From Clusia tigrina (lineage: Eukaryota; Arthropoda; Insecta; Diptera; Clusiidae): a stretch of DNA of 64,000 nucleotides. The first letter of the stretch is position 1. Each line of letters begins with the position of its first letter. A program made the position numbers and the translations under genes. Under the pieces are notes generated by a model, which did not search any database, was not told where the DNA came from, and was given only the letters and a program-made list of their open reading frames with translations. Below, piece by piece: positions 25,675-37,627 of this stretch. The stretch covers positions 97,094,280 through 97,158,279 of the forward strand of contig OV050033.1 in the NCBI GenBank assembly GCA_920105625.2, in the 5' to 3' direction.

Positions 25675-28222
25675 TGTAACTTTTTACTGGAGCGTCATAA
25701 AACCTTGATATTTTGTAACAATAAAGCACTCGAGCCTCTTGTCAATTTAAGCTATCGTTCAAGGCTACGCTACCCTTGAGTCCCAAATCAAACACTGATA
25801 AAACTTCAAGTGGCCCTAACTTCTATACGGTACGTCCTACACCTATCAAAGTTTGCAACATACAAATGCTTGTAACTTTTTACTGGAGCGTCATAAAACC
25901 TTGATATTTTGTAACAATAAAGCACTCGAGCCTCTTGTCAATTTAAGCTATAGCTCAAAGCTATGCTACCCTTGAGTCCCAAATCAAACACTGACAAAGC
26001 TTCAAATGGCCCAAACTTCTATACGGTACGTCCTACAATTATCAAAGTTTGCAACATACAAATGCTTGTAACTTTTTACTGGAGCGTAAAAAAAACTTGA
26101 AACTTTGTAACAATAAAGCACTCGAGCCTCTTGTCAATTTAAGCTATCGTTCAAGGCTACGCTACCCTTGAGTCCCAAATCAAACACTGACAAAGCTTCA
26201 AATGGCCCAAACTTCTATACGGTACGTCCTACAATTATCAAAGTTTGCAACATACAAATGCTTGTAACTTTTTACTGGAGCGTAAAAAAAACTTGAAACT
26301 TCGTAACACTAAAGTACGCGAGCCTCTTGTCAATTTAAGCTATCGCTCAAAGCTATGCTACCCTTGATTCCCAAATCAAACACTGATAAAACTTCAAGTG
26401 GCCCTAACTTCTATACGGTACGTCCTACACCTATCAAAGTTTGCAACATACAAATGCTTGTAACTTTTTACTGGAGCGTCATAAAACCTTGATATTTTGT
26501 AACAATAAAGCACTCGAGCCTCTTGTCAATTTAAGCTATCGTTCAAGGCAACGCTACCCTTGAGTCCCAAATCAAACACTGATAAAACTTCAAATGGCCC
26601 TAGCTTCTATACGGTACGTCCTACAATTATCAAAGTTTGCAACATACAAATGCTTGTAACTTTTTACTGGAGCGTAAAAAAAACTTGAAACTTTGTAACA
26701 ATAAAGCACTCGAGCCTCTTGTCAATTTAAGCTATCGCTCAAAGCTATGATACCCTTGAGTCCCAAATCAAACACTGATAAAACTTCAAGTGACCCTAAC
26801 TTCTATACGGTACGTCCTACACCTATCAAAGCTTCCAGCATACAAATGCTTTGAACTTTTTACTGGAGCGTCATAAAACCTTGAAATTTTGTAACACTAA
26901 AGTACGAGAGCCTCTTGTCAATTTAAGCTATCGCTCAAGGCTACGCTACCCTTGAGTCCCAAATCAAACACTGACAAAGCTTCAAATGGCCTAAACTTCT
27001 ATACGGTACGTCCTACAATTATCAAAGTTTGCAACATACAAATGCTTGTAACTTTTTACTGGAGCGTAAAAAAAACTTGAAACTTTGTAACAATAAAGCA
27101 CTCGAGCCTCTTGTCAATTTAAGCTATCGTTCAAGGCTACGCTACCCTTGAGTCCCAAATCAAACACTGACAAAGCTTCAAATGGCCTAAACTTCTATAC
27201 GGTACGTCCTACAACTATCAAAGTTTGCAACATACAAATGCTTGTAACTTTTTACTGGAGCGTAAAAAAAACTTGAAATTTTGTAACAATAAAGTACTCG
27301 CGCCTCTTGTCAATTTAAGCTATCGTTCAAGGCTACGCTACCCTTGAGTCCCAAATCAAACACTGACAAAGCTTCAAATGGCCCAAACTTCTATACGGTA
27401 CGTCCTACAATTATCAAAGTTTGCAACATACAAATGCTTGTAACTTTTTACTGGAGCGTAAAAAAAACTTGAAACTTTGTAACACTAAAGTACGCGAGCC
27501 TCTTGTCAATTTAAGCTATCGTTCAAGGCTACGCTACCCTTGAGTCCCAAATCAAACACTGATAAAACTTCAAATGGCCCTAACTTCTATACGGTACGTC
27601 CTACACCTATCAAAGTTTGCAACATACAAATGCTTGTAACTTTTTACTGGAGCGTAAAAAATTCTTGAAACTTTGTAACAATAAAGTACTCGAGCCTCTT
27701 GTCAATTTAAGCTATCGCTCAAAGCTATGCTACCCTTGAGTCCCAAATCAAACACTGATAAAACTTCAAGTGGCCCTAACTTCTATACGGTACGTCCTAC
27801 ACCTATCAAAGCTTCCAACATACAAATGCTTTGAACTTTTTACTGGAGCGTCATAAAACCTTGAAATTTTGTAACACTAAAGTACGCGAGCCTCTTGTCA
27901 ATTTAAGCTATCGCTCAAGGCTACGCTACCCTTGAGTCCCAAATAAAACACTGATAAAACTTCAAATGGCCCTAGCTTCTATACGGTACGTCCTACAATT
28001 ATCAAAGTTTGCAACATACAAATGCTTGTAAATTTTTACTGGAGCGTCATAAAACCTTGATATTTTGTAACACTAAAGTACGCGAGCCTCTTGTCAATTT
28101 AAGCTATCGTTCAAGGCTACGCTACCCTTGAGTCCCAAATCAAATACTGATAAAACTTCAAGTGGCCCTAACTTCTATACGGTACGTCCTACAATTATCA
28201 AAGTTTGCAACATACAAATGCT
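25675..28222. repeat. Hybrid third 13-mer with replaced interior
   Basis: The last monomers of this 2548-bp span keep the register of the two preceding 13-mers. The gcttcc/tttgaac junction falls at 27831 versus 25283, and 'aaataaaac' at 27945 versus 25397, each exactly 2548 apart. The 'taaattttt' and 'aaatactg' monomers follow in the same order. The central monomers are instead A8, gacaaagc and tactcgcg types absent from the previous copies. The unit length is kept while the content differs, which suggests conversion or two exchanges within an existing unit. Confidence 0.65.
25946..25955. other. 10-bp palindrome variant AGCTATAGCT
   Basis: A change of tcg to tag at monomer positions 81-83 makes a 10-bp perfect palindrome. 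It also makes a second dyad, ATAGCT-caa-AGCTAT, at 25950-25964. The same variant is seen at 35350, 35546, 47111 and 49463. It always occurs with the ctcaaag form, so the five copies share descent. Confidence 0.8.
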
Positions 28223-28614
28223 TGTAACTTTTTACTGGAGCGTCATAAAACCTTGATATTTTGTAACAATAAAGCACTCGAGCCTCTTGTCAATTTAAGC
28301 TATCGTTCAAGGCTACGCTACCCTTGAGTCCCAAATCAAACACTGACAAAGCTTCAAATGGCCTAAACTTCTATACGGTACGTCCTACAATTATCAAAGT
28401 TTGCAACATACAAATGCTTGTAACTTTTTACTGGAGCGTAAAAAAAACTTGAAACTTTGTAACAATAAAGTACTCGCGCCTCTTGTCAATTTAAGCTATC
28501 GTTCAAGGCTACGCTACCCTTGAGTCCCAAATCAAACACTGACAAAGCTTCAAATGGCCCAAACTTCTATACGGTACGTCCTACAATTATCAAAGTTTGC
28601 AACATACAAATGCT

Positions 28615-28808
28615 TGTAACTTTTTACTGGAGCGTAAAAAAAACTTGAAACTTTGTAACACTAAAGTACGCGAGCCTCTTGTCAATTTAAGCTATCGCTC
28701 AAGGTTACGCTACCCTTGAGTCCCAAATCAAACTGATAAAACTTCAAATGGCCCTAGCTTCTATACGGTACGTCCTACAATTATCAAAGTTTGCAACATA
28801 CAAATGCT
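28615..28808. repeat. 194-bp monomer (2-bp deletion)
   Basis: The usual 'tcaaacactgat' reads 'tcaaactgat' near 28733, the loss of one 'ac' or 'ca' step in a short repeat. Replication slippage is the simple explanation. The monomer also carries the 'ggttacgc' change typical of type e in the 8-mer repeat. Confidence 0.9.
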
Positions 28809-31356
28809 TGTAACTTTTTACTGGAGCGTAAAAAAAACTTGAAACTTTGTAACAATAAAGCACTCGAGCCTCTTGTCAATTTAAGCTATCGTTCAAGGCT
28901 ACGCTACCCTTGAGTCCCAAATCAAACACTGACAAAGCTTCAAATGGCCCAAACTTCTATACGGTACGTCCTACAATTATCAAAGTTTGCAACATACAAA
29001 TGCTTGTAACTTTTTACTGGAGCGTAAAAAAAACTTGAAATTTTGTAACAATAAAGTACTCGCGCCTCTTGTCAATTTAAGCTATCGTTCAAGGCTACGC
29101 TACCCTTGAGTCCCAAATCAAACACTGACAAAGCTTCAAATGGCCCAAACTTCTATACGGTACGTCCTACAATTATCAAAGTTTGCAACATACAAATGCT
29201 TGTAACTTTTTACTGGAGCGTAAAAAAAACTTGAAACTTTGTAACACTAAAGTACGCGAGCCTCTTGTCAATTTAAGCTATCGTTCAAGGCTACGCTACC
29301 CTTGAGTCCCAAATCAAACACTGATAAAACTTCAAATGGCCCTAACTTCTATACGGTACGTCCTACACCTATCACAGTTTGCAACATACAAATGCTTGTA
29401 ACTTTTTACTGGAGCGTAAAAAAAACTTGAAACTTTGTAACACTAAAGTACGCGAGCCTCTTGTCAATTTAAGCTATCGCTCAAGGCTACGCTACCCTTG
29501 AGTCCCAAATCAAACACTGATAAAACTTCAAATGGCCCTAGCTTCTATACGGTACGTCCTACAATTATCAAAGTTTGCAACATACAAATGCTTGTAACTT
29601 TTTACTGGAGCGTCATAAAACCTTGATATTTTGTAACAATAAAGCACTCGAGCCTCTTGTCAATTTAAGCTATCGTTCAAGGCTACGCTACCCTTGAGTC
29701 CCAAATCAAACACTGATAAAACTTCAAATGGCCCTAACTTCTATACGGTACGTCCTACACCTATCAAAGTTTGCAACATACAAATGCTTGTAACTTTTTA
29801 CTGGAGCGTCATAAAATCTTGATATTTTGTAACAATAAAGCACTCGAGCCTCTTGTCAATTTAAGCTATCGTTCAAGGCTACGCTACCCTTGAGTCCCAA
29901 ATCAAACACTGATAAAACTTCAAATGGCCCTAGCTTCTATACTGTACGTCCTACAATTATCAAAGTTTGCAACATACAAATGCTTGTAACTTTTTACTGG
30001 AGCGTAAAAAAAACTTGAAACTTTGTAACAATAAAGCACTCGAGCCTCTTGTCAATTTAAGCTATCGTTCAAGGCTACGCTACCCTTGAGTCCCAAATCA
30101 AACACTGACAAAGCTTCAAATGGCCCAAACTTCTATACGGTACGTCCTACAATTATCAAAGTTTGCAACATACAAATGCTTGTAACTTTTTACTGGAGCG
30201 TAAAAAAAACTTGAAACTTTGTAACAATAAAGTACTCGAGCCTCTTGTCAATTTAAGCTATCGCTCAAAGCTATGCTACCCTTGAGTCCCAAATCAAACA
30301 CTGATAAAACTTCAAGTGGCCCTAACTTCTATACGGTACGTCCTACACCTATCAAAGCTTCCAACATACAAATGCTTTGAACTTTTTACTGGAGCGTCAT
30401 AAAACCTTGAAATTTTGTAACACTAAAGTACGCGAGCCTCTTGTCAATTTAAGCTATCGCTCAAGGTTACGCTACCCTTGAGTCCCAAATCAAACACTGA
30501 TAAAACTTCAAATGGCCCTAGCTTCTATACGGTACGTCCTACAATTATCAAAGTTTGCAACATACAAATGCTTGTAACTTTTTACTGGAGCGTAAAAAAA
30601 ACTTGAAACTTTGTAACAATAAAGCACTCGAGCCTCTTGTCAATTTAAGCTATCGTTCAAGGCTACGCTACCCTTGAGTCCCAAATCAAACACTGACAAA
30701 GCTTCAAATGGCCCAAACTTCTATACGGTACGTCCTACAATTATCAAAGTTTGCAACATACAAATGCTTGTAACTTTTTACTGGAGCGTAAAAAAAACTT
30801 GAAATTTTGTAACAATAAAGTACTCGCGCCTCTTGTCAATTTAAGCTATCGTTCAAGGCTAAGCTACCCTTGAGTCCCAAATCAAACACTGACAAAGCTT
30901 CAAATGGCCCAAACTTCTATACGGTACGTCCTACAATTATCAAAGTTTGCAACATACAAATGCTTGTAACTTTTTACTGGAGCGTAAAAAAAACTTGAAA
31001 CTTTGTAACACTAAAGTACGCGAGCCTCTTGTCAATTTAAGCTATCGTTCAAGGCTACGCTACCCTTGAGTCCCAAATCAAACACTGATAAAACTTCAAA
31101 TGGCCCTAACTTCTATACGGTACGTCCTACACCTATCAAAGTTTGCAACATACAAATGCTTGTAACTTTTTACTGGAGCGTAAAAAAAACTTGAAACTTT
31201 GTAACAATAAAGTACTCGAGCCTCTTGTCAATTTAAGCTATCGCTCAAAGCTATGCTACCCTTGAGTCCCAAATCAAACACTGATAAAACTTCAAGTGGC
31301 CCTAACTTCTATACGGTACGTCCTACACCTATCAAAGCTTCCAACATACAAATGCT

Positions 31357-31551
31357 TTGAACTTTTTACTGGAGCGTCAAAAACCTTGAAATTTTGTAAC
31401 ACTAAAGTACGCGAGCCTCTTGTCAATTTAAGCTATCGCTCAAGGTTACGCTACCCTTGAGTCCCAAATCAAACACTGATAAAACTTCAAATGGCCCTAG
31501 CTTCTATACGGTACGTCCTACAATTATCAAAGTTTGCAACATACAAATGCT
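31357..31551. repeat. 195-bp monomer, first copy of shared deletion
   Basis: Here 'cgtcataaaacc' reads 'cgtcaaaaacc' near 31377. The identical deletion occurs at 32924-33118, exactly one 8-mer unit away, so the deletion preceded the duplication. Confidence 0.9.
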
Positions 31552-32923
31552 TGTAACTTTTTACTGGAGCGTAAAAAAAACTTGAAACTTTGTAACAATA
31601 AAGCACTCGAGCCTCTTGTCAATTTAAGCTATCGTTCAAGGCTACGCTACCATTGAGTCCCAAATCAAACACTGACAAAGCTTCAAATGGCCCAAACTTC
31701 TATACGGTACGTCCTACAATTATCAAAGTTTGCAACATACAAATGCTTGTAACTTTTTACTGGAGCGTAAAAAAAACTTGAAACTTTGTAACAATAAAGT
31801 ACTCGAGCCTCTTGTCAATTTAAGCTATCGCTCAAAGCTATGCTACCCTTGAGTCCCAAATCAAACACTGATAAAACTTCAAGTGGCCCTAACTTCTATA
31901 CGGTACGTCCTACGCCTATCAAAGCTTCCAACATACAAATGCTTTGAACTTTTTACTGGAGCGTCATAAAACCTTGAAATTTTGTAACACTAAAGTACGC
32001 GAGCCTCTTGTCAATTTAAGCTATCGCTCAAGGTTACGCTACCCTTGAGTCCCAAATCAAACACTGATAAAACTTCAAATGGCCCTAGCTTCTATACGGT
32101 ACGTCCTACAATTATCAAAGTTTGCAACATACAAATGCTTGTAACTTTTTACTGGAGCGTAAAAAAAACTTGAAACTTTGTAACAATAAAGCACTCGAGC
32201 CTCTTGTCAATTTAAGCTATCGTTCAAGGCTACGCTACCCTTGAGTCCCAAATCAAACACTGACAAAGCTTCAAATGGCCCAAACTTCTATACGGTACGT
32301 CCTACAATTATCAAAGTTTGCAACATACAAATGCTTGTAACTTTTTACTGGAGCGTAAAAAAAACTTGAAACTTTGTAACAATAAAGTACTCGCGCCTCT
32401 TGTCAATTTAAGCTATCGTTCAAGGCTACGCTACCCTTGAGTCCCAAATCAAACACTGACAAAGCTTCAAATGGCCCAAACTTCTATACGGTACGTCCTA
32501 CAATTATCAAAGTTTGCAACATACAAATGCTTGTAACTTTTTACTGGAGCGTAAAAAAAACTTGAAACTTTGTAACACTAAAGTACGCGAGCCTCTTGTC
32601 AATTTAAGCTATCGTTCAAGGCTACGCTACCCTTGAGTCCCAAATCAAACACTGATAAAACTTCAAATGGCCATAACTTCTATACGGTACGTCCTACACC
32701 TATCAAAGTTTGCAACATACAAATGCTTGTAACTTTTTACTGGAGCGTAAAAAAAACTTGAAACTTTGTAACAATAAAGTACTCGAGCCTCTTGTCAATT
32801 TAAGCTATCGCTCAAAGCTATGCTACCCTTGAGTCCCAAATCAAACACTGATAAAACTTCAAGTGGCCCTAACTTCTATACGGTACGTCCTACACCTATC
32901 AAAGCTTCCAACATACAAATGCT

Positions 32924-33118
32924 TTGAACTTTTTACTGGAGCGTCAAAAACCTTGAAATTTTGTAACACTAAAGTACGCGAGCCTCTTGTCAATTTAAGC
33001 TATCGCTCAAGGTTACGCTACCCTTGAGTCCCAAATCAAACACTGATAAAACTTCAAATGGCCCTAGCTTCTATACGGTACGTCCTACAATTATCAAAGT
33101 TTGCAACATACAAATGCT
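32924..33118. repeat. 195-bp monomer, second copy of shared deletion
   Basis: This has the same 'cgtcaaaaacc' deletion as 31357-31551 and the same 'ggttacgc' change. It is the terminal monomer of the second 8-mer copy. Confidence 0.9.
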
Positions 33119-36100
33119 TGTAACTTTTTACTGGAGCGTAAAAAAAACTTGAAACTTTGTAACAATAAAGCACTCGAGCCTCTTGTCAATTTAAGCTATC
33201 GTTCAAGGCTACGCTACCCTTGAGTCCCAAATCAAACACTGACAAAGCTTCAAATGGCCCAAACTTCTATACGGTACGTCCTACAATTATCAAAGTTTGC
33301 AACATACAAATGCTTGTAACTTTTTACTGGAGCGTAAAAAAAACTTGAAATTTTGTAACAATAAAGTACTCGCGCCTCTTGTCAATTTAAGCTATCGTTC
33401 AAGGCTACGCTACCCTTGAGTCCCAAATCAAACACTGACAAAGCTTCAAATGGCCCAAACTTCTATACGGTACGTCCTACAATTATCAAAGTTTGCAACA
33501 TACAAATGCTTGTAACTTTTTACTGGAGCGTAAAAAAAACTTGAAACTTTGTAACACTAAAGTACGCGAGCCTCTTGTCAATTTAAGCTATCGTTCAAGG
33601 CTACGCTACCCTTGAGTCCCAAATCAAACACTGATAAAACTTCAAATGGCCCTAACTTCTATACGGTACGTCCTACAACTATCAAAGTTTGCAACATACA
33701 AATGCTTGTAACTTTTTACTGGAGCGTAAAAAAAACTTGAAACTTTGTAACACTAAAGTACGCGAGCCTCTTGTCAATTTAAGCTATCGCTCAAGGCTAC
33801 GCTACCCTTGAGTCCCAAATCAAACACTGATAAAACTTCAAATGGCCCTAGCTTCTATACGGTACGTCCTACAATTATCAAAGTTTGCAACATACAAATG
33901 CTTGTAACTTTTTACTGGAGCGTCATAAAACCTTGATATTTTGTAACAATAAAGCACTCGAGCCTCTTGTCAATTTAAGCTATCGTTCAAGGCTACGCTA
34001 CCCTTGAGTCCCAAATCAAACACTGATAAAACTTCAAATGGCCCTAACTTCTATACGGTACGTCCTACACCTATCAAAGTTTGCAACATACAAATGCTTG
34101 TAACTTTTTACTGGAGCGTCATAAAATCTTGATATTTTGTAACAATAAAGCACTCGAGCCTCTTGTCAATTTAAGCTATCGTTCAAGGCTACGCTACCCT
34201 TGAGTCCCAAATCAAACACTGATAAAACTTCAAATGGCCCTAGCTTCTATACGGTACGTCCTACAATTATCAAAGTTTGCAACATACAAATGCTTGTAAC
34301 TTTTTACTGGAGCGTCATAAAACCTTGATATTTTGTAACAATAAAGCACTCGAGCCTCTTGTCAATTTAAGCTATCGTTCAAGGCTACGCTACCCTTGAG
34401 TCCCAAATCAAACACTGATAAAACTTCAAATGGCCCTAGCTTCTATACGGTACGTCCTACACCTATCAAAGTTTGCAACATACAAATGCTTGTAACTTTT
34501 TACTGGAGCGTCATAAAACCTTGATATTTTGTAATAATAAAGCACTCGAGCCTCTTGTCAATTTAAGCTATCGTTCAAGGCTACGCTACCCTTGAGTCCC
34601 AAATCAAACACTGATAAAACTTCAAATGGCCCTAGCTTTTATACGGTACGTCCTACAATTATCAAAGTTTGCAACATAGAAATGCTTGTAACTTTTTACT
34701 GGAGCGTCATAAAACCTTGAAATTTTGTAACACTAAAGTACGCGAGCCTCTTGTCAATTTAAGCTATCGCTCAAAGCTATGCTACCCTTGAGTCCCAAAT
34801 CAAACACTGATAAAACTTCAGGTGGCCCTAACTTCTATTCGGTACGTCCTACACCTATCAAAGCTTCCAACATACAAATGCTTTGAACTTTTTACTGGAG
34901 CGTCATAAAACCTTGAAATTTTGTAACACTAAAGTACGCGAGCCTCTTGTCAATTTAAGCTATCGCTCAAGGCTACGCTACCCTTGAGTCCCAAATCAAA
35001 CACTGATAAAACTTCAAGTGGCCCTAACTTCTATACGGTACGTCCTACACCTATCAAAGTTTGCAACATACAAATGCTTGTAACTTTTTACTGGAGCGTC
35101 ATAAAACCTTGATATTTTGTAACAATAAAGCACTCGAGCCTCTTGTCAATTTAAGCTATCGTTCAAGGCTACGCTACCCTTGAGTCCCAAATCAAACACT
35201 GATAAAACTTCAAGTGGCCCTAACTTCTATACGGTACGTCCTACACCTATCAAAGTTTGCAACATACAAATGCTTGTAACTTTTTACTGGAGCGTCATAA
35301 AACCTTGATATTTTGTAACAATAAAGCACTCGAGCCTCTTGTCAATTTAAGCTATAGCTCAAAGCTATGCTACCCTTGAGTCCCAAATCAAACACTGACA
35401 AAGCTTCAAATGGCCCAAACTTCTATACGGTACGTCCTACAATTATCAAAGTTTGCAACATACAAATGCTTGTAACTTTTTACTGGAGCGTCATAAAACC
35501 TTGATATTTTGTAACAATAAAGCACTCGAGCCTCTTGTCAATTTAAGCTATAGCTCAAAGCTATGCTACCCTTGAGTCCCAAATCAAACACTGATAAAAC
35601 TTCAAATGGCCCTAGCTTCTATACGGTACGTCCTACAATTATCAAAGTTTGCAACATACAAATGCTTGTAACTTTTTACTGGAGCGTAAAAAAAACTTGA
35701 AACTTTGTAACAATAAAGCACTCGAGCCTCTTGTCAATTTAAGCTATCGCTCAAAGCTATGATACCCTTGAGTCCCAAATCAAACACTGATAAAACTTCA
35801 AGTGACCCTAACTTCTATACGGTACGTCCTACACCTATCAAAGCTTCCAGCATACAAATGCTTTGAACTTTTTACTGGAGCGTCATAAAACCTTGAAATT
35901 TTGTAACACTAAAGTACGAGAGCCTCTTGTCAATTTAAGCTATCGCTCAAGGCTACGCTACCCTTGAGTCCCAAATCAAACACTGATAAAACTTCAAGTG
36001 GCCCTAACTTCTATACGGTACGTCCTACACCTATCAAAGTTTGCAACATACAAATGCTTGTAACTTTTTACTGGAGCGTCATAAAACCTTGAAATTTTGT

Positions 36101-36254
36101 AACAATAAAGTACTCGCGCCTCTTGTCAATTTAAGCTATCGTTCAAGGCTACGCTACCCTTGAGTCCCAAATCAAACACTGATAAAACTTCAAATGGCAC
36201 TAGCTTCTATACGGTACGTCCTACAATTATCAAAGTTTGCAACATACAAATGCT

Positions 36255-36451
36255 TGTAACTTTTTACTGGAGCGTAAAAAAAACTTGAAACTTTGTAACA
36301 ATAAAGCACTCGAGCCTCTTGTCAATTTAAGCTATCGTTCAAGGCTACGCTATCCCTTGAGTCCCAAATCAAACACTGACAAAGCTTCAAATGGCCCAAA
36401 CTTCTATACGGTACGTCCTACAATTATCAAAGTTTGCAACATACAAATGCT
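36255..36451. repeat. 197-bp monomer (1-bp insertion)
   Basis: The usual 'gctacccttg' reads 'gctatcccttg', with an extra T near 36353. The shift lets a plus-strand frame run for 82 codons (36237-36485) across parts of two monomers. The frame is an accident of the insertion, not a gene. Confidence 0.9.
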
Positions 36452-37627
36452 TGTAACTTTTTACTGGAGCGTAAAAAAAACTTGAAACTTTGTAACAATA
36501 AAGTACTCGAGCCTCTTGTCAATTTAAGCTATCGCTCAAAGCTATGCTACCCTTGAGTCCCAAATCAAACACTGATAAAACTTCAAGTGGCCCTAACTTC
36601 TATACGGTACGTCCTACACCTATCAAAGCTTCCACCATACAAATGCTTTGAACTTTTTACTGGAGCGTCATAAAACCTTGAAATTTTGTAACACTAAAGT
36701 ACGCGAGCCTCTTGTCAATTTAAGCTATCGCTCAAGGCTACGCTACCCTTGAGTCCCAAATCAAACACTGATAAAACTTCAAATGGCCCTAGCTTCTATA
36801 CGGTACGTCCTACAATTATCAAAGTTTGCAACATACAAATGCTTGTAACTTCTTACTGGAGCGTAAAAAAAACTTGAAACTTTGTAACAACAAAGCACTC
36901 GAGCCTCTTGTCAATTTAAGCTATCGTTCAAGGCTACGCTACCCTTGAGTCCCAAATCAAACACTGACAAAGCTTCAAATGGCCCAAACTTCTATACGGT
37001 ACGTCCTACAATTATCAAAGTTTGCAACATACAAATGCTTGTAACTTTTTACTGGAGCGTAAAAAAAACTTGAAATTTTGTAACAATAAAGTACTCGCGC
37101 CTCTTGTCAATTTAAGCTATCGTTCAAGGCTACGCTACCCTTGAGTCCCAAATCAAACACTGACAAAGCTTCAAATGGCCCAAACTTCTATACGGTACGT
37201 CCTACAATTATCAAAGTTTGCAACATACAAATGCTTGTAACTTTTTACTGGAGCGTAAAAAAAACTTGAAACATTGTAACACTAAAGTACGCGAGCCTCT
37301 TGTCAATTTAAGCTATCGTTCAAGGCTACGCTACCCTTGAGTCCCAAATCAAACACTGATAAAACTTCAAATGGCCCTAACTTCTATACGGTACGTCCTA
37401 CACCTATCAAAGTTTGCAACATACAAATGCTTGTAACTTTTTACTGGAGCGTAAAAAAAACTTGAAACTTTGTAACACTAAAGTACGCGAGCCTCTTGTC
37501 AATTTAAGCTATCGCTCAAGGCTACGCTACCCTTGAGTCCCAAATCAAACACTGATAAAACTTCAAATGGCCCTAGCTTCTATACGGTACGTCCTACAAT
37601 TATCAAAGTTTGCAACATACAAATGCT

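Larger units (their letters stand above)
1..25870. repeat. Array domain 1: cataaaacc-type monomers in mixed order
   Basis: This block holds 132 monomers. Nearly all carry 'cataaaacc' at positions 22-30. Only about ten A8 monomers occur, starting near 1177 (imperfect A8), 2157, 6273, 9997, 11173, 12542, 13524, 14895, 15483 and 17835. The 'gacaaagc' and 'tactcgcg' forms are absent. Several recurring monomer types are shuffled: a tagaaat type with cacttgag, a ctaaagtacgcgag type with gataaaag, an aataaagcactcgag type ending acct, and a gaaatt type with aagtgg. From about 16.8 kb, 'gcttcc' junction variants appear. There are no genes. Repeats at scales of 3, 9, 12 and 13 monomers are listed separately. 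Confidence 0.85.
29985..33118. repeat. 8-monomer higher-order repeat, 1567 bp x 2
   Basis: Copies 29985-31551 and 31552-33118 have equal length, 1567 bp (8 x 196 minus 1). Call the monomer types a (A8, cactcgag, gacaaagc), b (tactcgcg, gacaaagc), c (A8, ctaaag, t84), d (tactcgag, ctcaaag, gcttcc) and e (gaaatt, 'ggttacgc'). Each copy then reads a-d-e-a-b-c-d-e. The final e of both copies carries the same 1-bp deletion (cgtcaaaaacc for cgtcataaaacc), at 31357-31551 and 32924-33118. A partial a-b-c follows at 33119-33706. The unit is itself a fusion of a 3-mer and a 5-mer form. Confidence 0.85.
25871..37627. repeat. Array domain 2: A8, gacaaagc and tactcgcg subfamilies appear
   Basis: The first 'ctgacaaagcttc' monomer starts at 25871. 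From here the A8 form at positions 22-29, the 'gacaaagc' form at 123-130 and, from about 27.3 kb, the 'tactcgcg' form at 52-59 are all common. They are interleaved with domain-1 types. Five of the seven length-variant monomers in the window lie between 28.6 and 36.5 kb or share its higher-order units. The end is set by the last A8 monomers at 37236-37627, after which cataaaacc monomers dominate again. No genes or interruptions were seen. Confidence 0.8.

Noticed and set aside
36237..36485. 82-codon open frame on the plus strand
   Set aside because: It exists only because of the 1-bp insertion near 36353, and it starts in satellite sequence repeated hundreds of times. No other monomer keeps the frame open.
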